Source of the DNA: Saprospirales bacterium
GTDB taxonomy: Bacteria > Bacteroidota > Bacteroidia > Chitinophagales > Saprospiraceae
Direction: 5' to 3'
DNA: 64,000 nucleotides
NCBI GenBank assembly: GCA_016719895.1
Contig: JADJYG010000031.1
Span: 1 to 64,000, forward strand
The translations under genes were made by a program, and so were the position numbers. Under the pieces are notes generated by a model. The model searched no databases. It saw only the letters and a program-made list of their open reading frames with translations, and was not told where the DNA came from. This document shows, in pieces, positions 35,697 to 43,053 of the stretch; the first letter of the stretch is position 1; each line of letters opens with the position of its first letter.

Positions 35697-36758
35697 TCAG
35701 GCCCGTTCCGCCGGTTTTTTATTTAATATCGGCAACAGCAACAGCGCCAGGATACCGGCGGCGATGTTGTAAAAAATCTGAATGGTAAAAAACGCAATGT
35801 TCGCGTAGGAAAACGCATCGCTGCCGTCGATATGGTACAGCGCCAGCCCGGCAATAGCCAGGGCATGGAACGATCCCATGCCGCCCGGCGCCGGAATGAC
35901 AAAGCCCAGGGTGCCGAAAACGAATACCATCAGGGCGGCGCCCGGACCCAGCTGCGCCGTGGGCGGAAAGGCCAGCAGGTTGAACCAGCACTGGAGGTAA
36001 AACATCAGCCAGATACCCAGCGAAAAGCCCAGAAAGAGCCCCGCATGGCGGAGACGGAAGACGCTGCGCAAGCCATCCCAGAAGCCTTCGATCAGATTGC
36101 TCAATTTCTGAACGGGCGGTAGTCGCCCGATCCGTTTCCGGAAAACAAACGCCCCCACGGCAACCAATCCTAACAGGGTCAATGCCGCTAATACGTACGG
36201 GTTTTGCCACAAACTGCTCCCTGGCGACGCTTGTGCCTGCCGGTTTTGAACAAAGGCCCACAGCGTGTCGGCCTCCAACAAAAAAGCCATCCCGACGACG
36301 AGCCCAAGGCAAACGAAATCCATGAGCCGGTCTACCACCAGGGTGCCCATCACCCGCTCGAGCGGGATGCGTTCGTAGCGGGAGAGCGAGCCGGCGCGCA
36401 CCACTTCGCCCATGCGCGGAAAGCCGAGGTTGGCGAAATAACCGAGCAAAATGGTTAAAAAACTATTGACAAAGCCGACGCGGTAGCCCATCGGCTCCAG
36501 CAACATTTGCCAACGCCATGCGCGCAACATATTGCTCAGCGTAAACGCTGCAATCACCAGGGCGATCCAACCCGGCTGTACGGTGGAAAAATCGTGCAGG
36601 AGCTTGTCGAGCAGGCTGCATTGTTCGGGCGGCACCCCGTCGAGGCGGCACTGCTCCTGGAAAGCGGCATTCTGGTTGCGAAAAACCAGGCCCAGGATAG
36701 TAAGCCCGAGAACTGAAAAGAATAAAAACTGGGCGGCGCGTTTGAGTTTGGGCGACAT
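35697..36758 (-). CDS. UPF0104 / LPG-synthase-type flippase-like membrane protein
   Basis: 353 residues with about eight membrane helices. The family blocks are present: ANLGFPRMGEVVRAGSLSRYERIPLERVMGTLVVDRLMD (quoted in parts: FPRMGEVVRAG and VMGTLVVDRLMD) near 110-150 and FGTLGFVIPAPGGMGSFHA near 275-295. This is the membrane domain shared with the lysylphosphatidylglycerol synthase MprF, without its catalytic aminoacyltransferase part; related proteins move lipid-linked substrates. The start at 36758 (MSPKLKRAAQF) fits a cytoplasmic N-terminus; the upstream extension is not protein-like. It lies next to the HPPD gene with 118 bp between. Confidence 0.82.
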   Translation of the reverse strand: MSPKLKRAAQFLFFSVLGLTILGLVFRNQNAAFQEQCRLDGVPPEQCSLLDKLLHDFSTVQPGWIALVIAAFTLSNMLRAWRWQMLLEPMGYRVGFVNSFLTILLGYFANLGFPRMGEVVRAGSLSRYERIPLERVMGTLVVDRLMDFVCLGLVVGMAFLLEADTLWAFVQNRQAQASPGSSLWQNPYVLAALTLLGLVAVGAFVFRKRIGRLPPVQKLSNLIEGFWDGLRSVFRLRHAGLFLGFSLGIWLMFYLQCWFNLLAFPPTAQLGPGAALMVFVFGTLGFVIPAPGGMGSFHALAIAGLALYHIDGSDAFSYANIAFFTIQIFYNIAAGILALLLLPILNKKPAERA

Positions 36759-36876
36759 GATGGTGCTGCGGAGGTTTCTAAAAAACGCCGCAAAGGTGCA
36801 TAAAATCTGCCGCACCGGCCTCCCGGCCGTGAATTTTACCCGCCCCTGTGGAGGGGCTTGCCCGTTTGCATAAGGC

Positions 36877-38006
36877 CTACAACGTCCCCCGCCGCTGTTG
36901 TTCAGCCTCGATACTCTCAAACAAAGCCTGGAAATTGCCTTTGCCGAACGAGCGGGCGCCGCAACGCTGGATGATCTCGAAGAACATCGTAGGACGGTCT
37001 TCTACCGGCTTGGTGAAGATCTGGAGCAGGTAGCCGTCTTCGTCGCGGTCCACCAGGATGCCCAGGCTTTTCAGCGTGGCCAGGTCTTCGGCAATGGCGC
37101 CGACGCGCTCCGGCACCGTGTCGTAATAGTTGCCGGGCACGTACAGAAACTCCACGCCGCGTTGGCGCAGCGCGCTGACCGTGAAAACGATATCGTCGGT
37201 AGCCACGGCGATATGCTGGTGCCCGAGCCTTCGTAAAACTCGTAAAACTCCTCTACCTGCGATTTTTTCTTGCCCCTGGCCGGCTCGTTGATCGGAAACT
37301 TGATCCGCATATTTCCGCTGGTCATCACCTTCGACATCAGCGCGGTATACTCGGTGGAAATGTCTTTATCGTCAAAAGTGATCAGATTTTTAAAGCCCAG
37401 CACTTCCTCGTAAAACTTGGCCCATTTGTTCATTTCACCCCAGCCAACACTGCCTACGCAGTGGTCCACGTATTCCAGCCCGACAGGGCTGGGGTTGTAA
37501 TCCGACACCCACTTTTCAAAGCCGGGCAGAAATACGCCCTTGTAGTTTTTCCGCTCCACAAACAGGTGTACCACGTCGCCATAGGCATGGATGCCCGAAC
37601 GCACCACTTCACCGTCGGCGTCGTGTTCGAGGGTAGGCTCCATATAAGCGCGGGCGCCGCGCCGGGTGGTTTCGCGGAAGGCATAGCCGGCGTCGTCCAC
37701 CCAAAAGGCGATCACTTTGACACCGTCGCCGTGCAGTCGATGGTGCTCGGCAATATCGGAATTGGAGTGGTAGGGCGAGCTGAGCACCAGGCGGATTTTT
37801 CCCTGCTGCAGCACATAAGAGGCCTTGTGCTTGACGCCGGTTTCCAGGCCCGCATAGGCCAGTGACTGGAAGCCAAAGGCGGTTTTATAAAAATGCGCCG
37901 CTTGTTTGGCGTTGCCGACATATAGTTCGATATAATCCGTGCCCAGCAAGGGGAGAAAATCGTCCGTTTGGCTTTGTGTGGGGGCGGGTTGTATCAGTGA
38001 TGCCAT
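36877..38006 (-). pseudogene. hppD: 4-hydroxyphenylpyruvate dioxygenase, one-base frameshift
   Basis: The enzyme converts 4-hydroxyphenylpyruvate to homogentisate in tyrosine breakdown. The upstream frame (38006 to about 37224) ends inside PARGKKKSQVEEFYEFYEGSG, and homology then continues as HQHIAVATDDIVFTVSALR in the next frame to the stop at 36877. One base is missing in the ggg run at 37222-37224; restoring it gives 376 residues, the usual HPPD length. Both glyoxalase domains and the metal-site segments (YVDHCVGSV, the QHIA histidine, FFEIIQRCG) are otherwise intact. Start at 38006 (MASLIQ) preferred over 38051, which lies in a tandem repeat. Just upstream of hmgA. Confidence 0.88.
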
Positions 38007-38044
38007 TTGTTGATTTGTTGATTTGTTGATTTGTCGATTTGTTG
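38005..38044. repeat. Five 8-bp tandem repeats before HPPD
   Basis: atttgttg is repeated five times (one copy with a single change), overlapping the HPPD start codon by two bases. Read with the gene it is (caacaaat)n, the same word as the repeat upstream of rpsB at 55957-55988. It makes the choice of start codon at this gene ambiguous. Confidence 0.75.
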
Positions 38045-38067
38045 ATGGCAAAGGAGGCGATACCAGG

Positions 38068-39240
38068 TTACGGCTGTATCACTCCGTTTTCATACCAGAC
38101 GCGGTAGTAGTCTTCCACTTCCAGTTTCAGGGCGTCTTCGGTGATCATGAGGGGGTTGAAGGGGTCGATCATCACGGCCAGTTCCTGCGTTTCTTTCTGG
38201 CCGATGCTGCGCTCGATAGCCCCCGGGTGCGGCCCATGCGGGATGCCCGCGGGGTGCAGGGTCAGCTGGCCGGGGCGCACGTCGTTGCGGCTCATGAAAT
38301 TGCCGTCGACGTAGTACAGGATTTCGTCGGAATCTACATTGCTGTGGTGGTAAGGCGCCGGGATGGCCTCCGGATGGTAGTCGTAGAGGCGCGGCACGAA
38401 CGAGCACACGACAAAATTGCGACCTTCAAACGTTTGGTGAATGGGCGGCGGCATATGGATGCGGCCGGTGAGCGGCTCAAAATCGCGGATATTAAACGCA
38501 TACGGATAGTGATAGCCATCCCATCCCACCACATCGAACGGGTGGAAGGGGTACAGGAAGGGAAAAATGGTATTGCGCTTTTTGATACGCACTTCGAAAT
38601 CGCCGCGCTCGTCGAAAGTCTCCAAGGTTTCCGGGCGCTTGATGTCGCGCTCGCAAAACGGCGAATGTTCCAGCAGCTGGCCGAAATCGTTGCGGTAGCG
38701 CCGCGGGGTCAGCACGGGGCCGTGCGACTCGATGAAGAGCAGCCGGTTTTCGCGGGTTTCCCATTCCATTTTGTAAATAGTGCCGCGGGGGACAACGAGG
38801 TAGTCGCCCGGCTCAAACGGCACGGTGCCGAACATGGTTTGCAGTTCGCCGCGACCGTGGTGGATAAAAAGTATTTCGTCGGCGTCGGCGTTTTTAAAAA
38901 AATAATCGGGCGCGGCGGTAGGGGCTGCCAGGCCGATGGACATGTCGGCGTTGACAAACAGCACGCGGCGGCTGTCGATAAAGTCGTCGACCGGCGGCAC
39001 GTCGAAGCCCTCGAATTTGAGCGGGCTGATGTTGTTTTCGATGGCAATCTTCGGCTGCACCGGATAGGGTGATTCGATGGCCCGGATCTGGGTCGGCGCA
39101 TACAGGTGATATACCAGCGCCGACATGCCGCCGAAGCCCTGCGTGCCCACCAGTTCTTCCTGGTAGAGGCCACCGCCGGGCTTGCGGAAAACGACGTGGC
39201 GCTTGCGTGGAATTTGTCCGAGACGATGATAAAAAGGCAT
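38068..39240 (-). CDS. hmgA: Homogentisate 1,2-dioxygenase
   Basis: 390 residues of the homogentisate dioxygenase family (double cupin), opening the ring of homogentisate to maleylacetoacetate. Family phrases: MPFYHRLGQIPRKRHVVFRKP at the N-terminus, FGTVPFEPGDYLVVPRGTIY in the first cupin, and LTLHPAGIPHGPHPGAIE in the second with the His ligands. Shorter than the human enzyme (445), as usual for Bacteroidota and actinobacterial homologues. Together with the HPPD gene 61 bp downstream it makes the two central steps of tyrosine degradation; the following fumarylacetoacetase is not in the window. Confidence 0.92.
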   Translation of the reverse strand: MPFYHRLGQIPRKRHVVFRKPGGGLYQEELVGTQGFGGMSALVYHLYAPTQIRAIESPYPVQPKIAIENNISPLKFEGFDVPPVDDFIDSRRVLFVNADMSIGLAAPTAAPDYFFKNADADEILFIHHGRGELQTMFGTVPFEPGDYLVVPRGTIYKMEWETRENRLLFIESHGPVLTPRRYRNDFGQLLEHSPFCERDIKRPETLETFDERGDFEVRIKKRNTIFPFLYPFHPFDVVGWDGYHYPYAFNIRDFEPLTGRIHMPPPIHQTFEGRNFVVCSFVPRLYDYHPEAIPAPYHHSNVDSDEILYYVDGNFMSRNDVRPGQLTLHPAGIPHGPHPGAIERSIGQKETQELAVMIDPFNPLMITEDALKLEVEDYYRVWYENGVIQP

Positions 39241-39417
39241 AATCGTTTTAACTTTAGTTCAAAATAAAGCGCTATAACCGTCGCTACAAAAATTGCGCTC
39301 CTGGAAAAGAACGCCAATTGGTGGGGCGTCTGGGAGACGGTGGTAATGCTGCCGGCTATGATTGTAAGGTACTATATGGTATTCACGCCAATTTGAAAAC
39401 AGAAGTGCCCCCCAGGA

Positions 39418-39849
39418 TCAGATCGTCAGCGTAAACGGATTCTGAATAGTAAGTCCTCCGATGCGCTGACCGTCTTGCAGGTCTTCGGTCAATATGGTGG
39501 AGCAATGGGCAGTTTTAGCAGCCGCCACGATCAGGCTGTCCCAAAATGATATCTGATGCAGCAGGTGGATATCAATGCCGGCAACGATAACAGGAATAGT
39601 TACGCTGACCACTTCAAAATCAGTAAGGTCTTCGACAATGGCCTTGACCATGAGCGGCGGTTTTTTGAATTTACTCAGCATAACACTGGTGAATTCATTG
39701 ACCACCTGGGTAGAAATGGCGAAGGCGAGACGGGTCTTTGCCGTTTGCAACAAGTGCAGGCAGCGTTCGCGTTTTTCCGGCTCGTCCTCGCTGAAACAAT
39801 ACACCAGAAAATTAGTGTCAAGAAAATATTTTTCGATCGTAGATTTCAT
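39418..39849 (-). CDS. PIN-domain toxin (VapC-like)
   Basis: 143 residues. The four acidic residues of the PIN ribonuclease site can be placed: D11 (FLDTNFLVY), E52 (VVNEFTS), D104 (FWDSLIVAAA) and D123 (LTEDLQDG). VapC-type toxins cut tRNA or rRNA when not held by the antitoxin. It overlaps the upstream antitoxin gene by 32 bp, which is the usual coupled toxin-antitoxin layout. The target RNA cannot be read. The 177-bp gap to hmgA holds nothing recognisable. Confidence 0.85.
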   Translation of the reverse strand: MKSTIEKYFLDTNFLVYCFSEDEPEKRERCLHLLQTAKTRLAFAISTQVVNEFTSVMLSKFKKPPLMVKAIVEDLTDFEVVSVTIPVIVAGIDIHLLHQISFWDSLIVAAAKTAHCSTILTEDLQDGQRIGGLTIQNPFTLTI

Positions 39850-40054
39850 CGCGGTTCCATTTCCATTTTTTTGTTTGCACCCGGAATGTCCGGCTGTGGT
39901 CGATCAACTTATCTACGGCGTCTTTTCGTTCGGATTGTACCTGCTGTTTCAAAATCCTCCGGATCATTTCATTCAAGCTAATGCCCTGTTTTTCGGCGTA
40001 TTCCCGACTTTTTCGCAGCAAATCGTCGGGTAGGGAGAGGGTAACATTTTTCAT
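39818..40054 (-). CDS. Antitoxin of the PIN-toxin pair (RHH-like)
   Basis: 78 residues from ATG 40054; a GTG at 40063 lies inside the palindrome and is less likely. The N-terminus MKNVTLSLPDDLLRKSREYAEKQGISLNEMIRR has the strand-helix-helix pattern of ribbon-helix-helix DNA-binding antitoxins. The basic and aromatic C-terminus (QTKKWKWNRDEIYDRKIFS) would wrap around the PIN toxin. A palindrome directly upstream is a plausible operator for self-repression. Confidence 0.82.
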   Translation of the reverse strand: MKNVTLSLPDDLLRKSREYAEKQGISLNEMIRRILKQQVQSERKDAVDKLIDHSRTFRVQTKKWKWNRDEIYDRKIFS

Positions 40055-40060
40055 AAACGA

Positions 40061-40073
40061 CACATATTATGTG
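40061..40073. promoter_or_regulatory. 13-bp palindromic operator of the toxin-antitoxin pair
   Basis: cacatattatgtg is a perfect palindrome with a central t, 7 bp upstream of the antitoxin ATG. Ribbon-helix-helix antitoxins commonly bind such short palindromes to repress their own operon; binding here is inferred. Confidence 0.55.
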
Positions 40074-40155
40074 CGCAAATATACACAATATTTACCGCAT
40101 AAAAAATTTCTGTTTGGCATACGAATTCCTTCATTCTGGCGGCCTGGCAATCCCT

Positions 40156-40914
40156 TCACCAGGTCGCTTCCGGATACGCCCGCACGAGGTACTGCATCTC
40201 CGACAGCATGTGCCCCAGGTGTTCGGAGTGGATACCCTTGAGGCCGCCGGTGTGCATGTAGTCATCGGCGGGTTGTTCGAAGCCGGCTTTTTGCAGCATT
40301 TGCCGTATCTCTGGCGTCCATAGCGCGCGGATGGTGTGCAAGTCGGCTGCGATGCCTGCCTCCAGCAGATGGAGGCCCACGTCATCAATTTCAAACAGTT
40401 CGCCGGTGTAGGGCCAGAGGTCGTTCAGGGCTTGCTGCATACGCCGGTGGCTCTCGCCGGTCCCCAAACCGAGGCGGTATACCCAATCGGAGGCATGCGC
40501 CAGGTGGTAGCGGGTTTCCTTCAGCGCTTTGGCGGCAATTTCAACCAGGCGTTCGTCTTTGCTGGTACAGAGGTCTTCGAGCAAAAAACGGTCGAAGGCG
40601 GAGAACAGCAACTGCCGGGCAATGACGTATGCAAAGTCCGTGTTCGGTTGTTCGCACAGCAAGTGGTTGTAGATCTGCCGTTCGGGGCGGCGGTACACCA
40701 GGCCGTCGGCGGTTTGGCCGCGGCCCTCCAGGTCTGCGGCGTACTGAAAATACAGTTGGGCCCGGCCGGTCAGGTCCAGCGCAATATTTGTTTGGGCAAG
40801 ATCTTCTTCCAGAAAAGGCCCGCGGCTGCACAATTCGGCCAGGCGGTGGCCGAGGATCAGGGCGTCGTCGCCCAGGCGCAGGCAATATTGAAACAAGGCG
40901 TCTTGTTTGGTCAT
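40156..40914 (-). CDS. paaC: Phenylacetyl-CoA epoxidase subunit PaaC
   Basis: 252 residues, ferritin-like structural partner of PaaA. Recognised by LGDDALILGHRLAELCSRGPFLEEDLAQTNIALDL at the N-terminus (key parts LGDDALILGHRL and EEDLAQTNIALD) and by WVYRLGLGTGESHRRMQ in the middle. PaaC stabilises PaaA and lacks a full diiron site. In the PaaABCE complex, phenylacetyl-CoA is epoxidised with O2 and NADPH. 3 bp after paaB on the same strand; last gene of the paaA-x-paaB-paaC run. No paaD is seen next to it. Confidence 0.93.
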   Translation of the reverse strand: MTKQDALFQYCLRLGDDALILGHRLAELCSRGPFLEEDLAQTNIALDLTGRAQLYFQYAADLEGRGQTADGLVYRRPERQIYNHLLCEQPNTDFAYVIARQLLFSAFDRFLLEDLCTSKDERLVEIAAKALKETRYHLAHASDWVYRLGLGTGESHRRMQQALNDLWPYTGELFEIDDVGLHLLEAGIAADLHTIRALWTPEIRQMLQKAGFEQPADDYMHTGGLKGIHSEHLGHMLSEMQYLVRAYPEATW

Positions 40915-40917
40915 GGC

Positions 40918-41202
40918 TCAGATATTTTTAGCCCCGGCCGGGATTTCGTAAAACGTCGGATGCCGGTAGATTTTGTCATTGGCCGGCTCGAAAAACATAT
41001 CGCTGTCGGCGAGGTCGGAGGCTGCGATATCGGCAGCGCGCACTACCCACAGGCCGGAGGCTTCGCCCCGGCGGGTATACACGTCGCGGGCATTTTGAAG
41101 GGCCATCTGTTTGTCCGATGCGTGCACCGAGCCGGCGTGTTTGTACGGTTGACCGGGTTTGCTTTGGACGAACACTTCCCAGAGTGCAAGTTGAGTGTCC
41201 AT
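40918..41202 (-). CDS. paaB: Phenylacetyl-CoA epoxidase subunit PaaB
   Basis: 94 residues, the usual PaaB length. Motif LWEVFVQSKPGQPYKHAGSVHASDKQMAL (parts: WEVFVQSKPG and HAGSVHASD) and ARDVYTRRGEASGLWVVRA are typical. PaaB bridges PaaAC heterodimers in the phenylacetyl-CoA epoxidase. It lies 10 bp after the small membrane-protein gene and 3 bp before paaC, which implies a single message. Confidence 0.93.
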   Translation of the reverse strand: MDTQLALWEVFVQSKPGQPYKHAGSVHASDKQMALQNARDVYTRRGEASGLWVVRAADIAASDLADSDMFFEPANDKIYRHPTFYEIPAGAKNI

Positions 41203-41212
41203 GTGTTCAAAT

Positions 41213-41596
41213 TTATTTGTTGCGTTTGGTGTGTTGTTTTTCCAGCAAATGACCGGCTAAAAGGGTAATGATCGGGATAATGAGGTAGGTCAACCCGATA
41301 TCCTTGACATAAGCCGGGAAGGGCATTTGCATCGGGCTTTCGGGCAAAAACAAAATCAGATCAACCGCCAGGTTTACCAGCATCCATACGACCCCGGCTT
41401 GTATGCCGGCGCGAAAAAAACCGTCCTTCAAGTCCTCAAAATAAAACCTGGTCGCCAAGGCCGTACACCCCGCCAGGGCGATGGAGATCAGCGTTTCAAA
41501 AAACACGGGTTCGGCCTGTCGCAGTGGAAAAAGGACAAAAGCAACGGCAAAAACAGCTGCCCATAACCCGAATCCCCAAAGGAGTAGCTTTTTCAT
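41213..41596 (-). CDS. Small membrane protein inserted in the paa operon
   Basis: 127 residues with four predicted membrane helices (about 5-25, 33-50, 63-83 and 98-117) and a charged C-terminus (EKQHTKRNK). No family recognised. It lies 2 bp after paaA and 10 bp before paaB, so it must be on the same transcript even though the epoxidase is a cytosolic complex. A role in substrate uptake, membrane tethering or stress from CoA depletion is possible but not shown. It could also be an unrelated insertion that kept the reading order. Confidence 0.75.
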   Translation of the reverse strand: MKKLLLWGFGLWAAVFAVAFVLFPLRQAEPVFFETLISIALAGCTALATRFYFEDLKDGFFRAGIQAGVVWMLVNLAVDLILFLPESPMQMPFPAYVKDIGLTYLIIPIITLLAGHLLEKQHTKRNK

Positions 41597-41598
41597 AA

Positions 41599-42528
41599 TC
41601 AGTTAAATTTGCCGGCATAAGCCGCCGCGGCTTCGCGCACCCAGGCTCCTTCTTCATGCACGCGGCGGTGGTGCTCCAGGCGCTGGCGGTTGCAGGGGCC
41701 GTAGCCGTCGATGACGCGGTGAAATTCCTCCCAGTTCAGCGGGCTGGTTTCGTAGTGGCCGGTTTCGGCGTTTAAGCGCAGTTCGGGGTCCGGTATTTTT
41801 AACCCGATCACCTCGGCTTGCTGCACGGTTTTGTCGATAAATTTCTGGCGCAGGGCGTCGTTGCTCTCGCGTTTGATTTTCCACAGAAACGCTTTTTTGC
41901 TGTGCAACGACTCGGCGTCGGGCGGACCGAACATCATCAGGGCGGGCGCCCACCAACGGTTGAGGGCATCCTGCGCCATGTCGCGCTGCTCGGGCGTGCC
42001 GGCTGCCATTTTGGCCATGATTTCATAACCCTGGCGTTGGTGGAAACTCTCTTCCTTGCATATCCGGACCATGGCGCGGGCATAGGGGCCGTAGGAAGTG
42101 CGTTGCAGCATGACCTGGTTCACGATGGCTGCCCCATCGACCAGCCAGCCGATGGCGCCGATATCGGCCCAGGTAAGGGCTGGGTAGTTAAAAACGCTGG
42201 AATAGCGGGCCTTGCCGGTTTGCAGTTGTTCGATCATCTCCTCCCGGCCGACGCCCAGTGTTTCGGCGGCGGAGTAGAGGTAGAGCCCGTGGCCGCCCTC
42301 ATCCTGGATCTTGGCCAGCAGGATCATTTTGGCCCGCAACGACGGCGCCCGGGTGATCCAGTTGCCTTCGGGCTGCATGCCGATGATTTCGGAATGGGCG
42401 TGCTGGCTGATCTGACGAATGAGGTGGCGCCGGTACTCTTCCGGCATGGGATCGCGCGGCTCGATATTGTCGCCGCGCTTGATTTTCGCTGTGAAAAAAT
42501 CGTCGGGTGCAGAGGTAGTTGTTGGCAT
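41599..42528 (-). CDS. paaA: Phenylacetyl-CoA epoxidase catalytic subunit PaaA
   Basis: 309 residues, ferritin-like diiron oxygenase that inserts O2 into phenylacetyl-CoA. Family phrases: YRRHLIRQISQHAHSEIIGMQPEGNW (parts: HAHSEIIGMQPEG), AKIQDEGGHGLYLYSAAE and CKEESFHQRQGYEI, which together supply the Glu/His iron ligands (E..H in EIIGM, DEGGH and EESFH). First gene of the cluster. The ATG at 42528 is chosen as homology starts at MPTTTSAPDDFF. Divergent from the ferredoxin gene with 143 bp between. Confidence 0.95.
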   Translation of the reverse strand: MPTTTSAPDDFFTAKIKRGDNIEPRDPMPEEYRRHLIRQISQHAHSEIIGMQPEGNWITRAPSLRAKMILLAKIQDEGGHGLYLYSAAETLGVGREEMIEQLQTGKARYSSVFNYPALTWADIGAIGWLVDGAAIVNQVMLQRTSYGPYARAMVRICKEESFHQRQGYEIMAKMAAGTPEQRDMAQDALNRWWAPALMMFGPPDAESLHSKKAFLWKIKRESNDALRQKFIDKTVQQAEVIGLKIPDPELRLNAETGHYETSPLNWEEFHRVIDGYGPCNRQRLEHHRRVHEEGAWVREAAAAYAGKFN

Positions 42529-42671
42529 AGGGCAACGGAATATGGCCCGCAAAACTAGGGCGGCCAGCCGGCAGAATTATTGATGCCGATCAAAGCAAGA
42601 GGTGACCTTGGTCAGTCATTTTCTGCGCCGCTTGCCGGAGATTTACCGGCTGAATCAGTTGGAATTACGCC

Positions 42672-43013
42672 ATGGCCCACGTTGTAGAAAATGCCCCGCT
42701 TGATGCTCTGGAAACGGAAATGCCACTCCCGGCAAGTTGCAGAGTGACGGTTTTGCTCGACGGCGACCGGTTCGAATTTGACCTTGCCCCGGAGGGCAAA
42801 CCGATCGTCGATGCCGCCAACGACGCCGGCATCGATGCACCTTGGTCCTGCCATGCCGGGGTGTGCGCCACCTGCCGCGCCAAGCTGCTGGAAGGAAAAG
42901 TGCGTATGGAAAACCACCACGCCCTCACGCAGGAAGAAATCGAAGAGGGCTGGATATTGAGCTGCCAAAGCCATCCCGTATCGGCGGAGGTGGTGATTGA
43001 TTACGATGTGTAG
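42672..43013 (+). CDS. Stand-alone 2Fe-2S ferredoxin resembling the PaaE C-terminus
   Basis: 113 residues. CHAGVCATCRAKLLEGKV followed 29 residues on by SCQSHP gives the C-x4-C-x2-C-x29-C pattern of plant-type ferredoxins, and ILSCQSHPVSAEVVIDYD is the usual ending of PaaE. PaaE normally carries an FAD/NADPH reductase in front of this domain; here an in-frame stop at 42651 and the 143-bp gap exclude that. It may pass electrons to PaaA from a separate reductase, or be a truncated paaE. Divergent from paaA. Confidence 0.85.
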   Translation: MAHVVENAPLDALETEMPLPASCRVTVLLDGDRFEFDLAPEGKPIVDAANDAGIDAPWSCHAGVCATCRAKLLEGKVRMENHHALTQEEIEEGWILSCQSHPVSAEVVIDYDV

Positions 43014-43053
43014 GGCGGTAGACGGCCTGCCCCGAAACCTCGGGGGTGGACGG

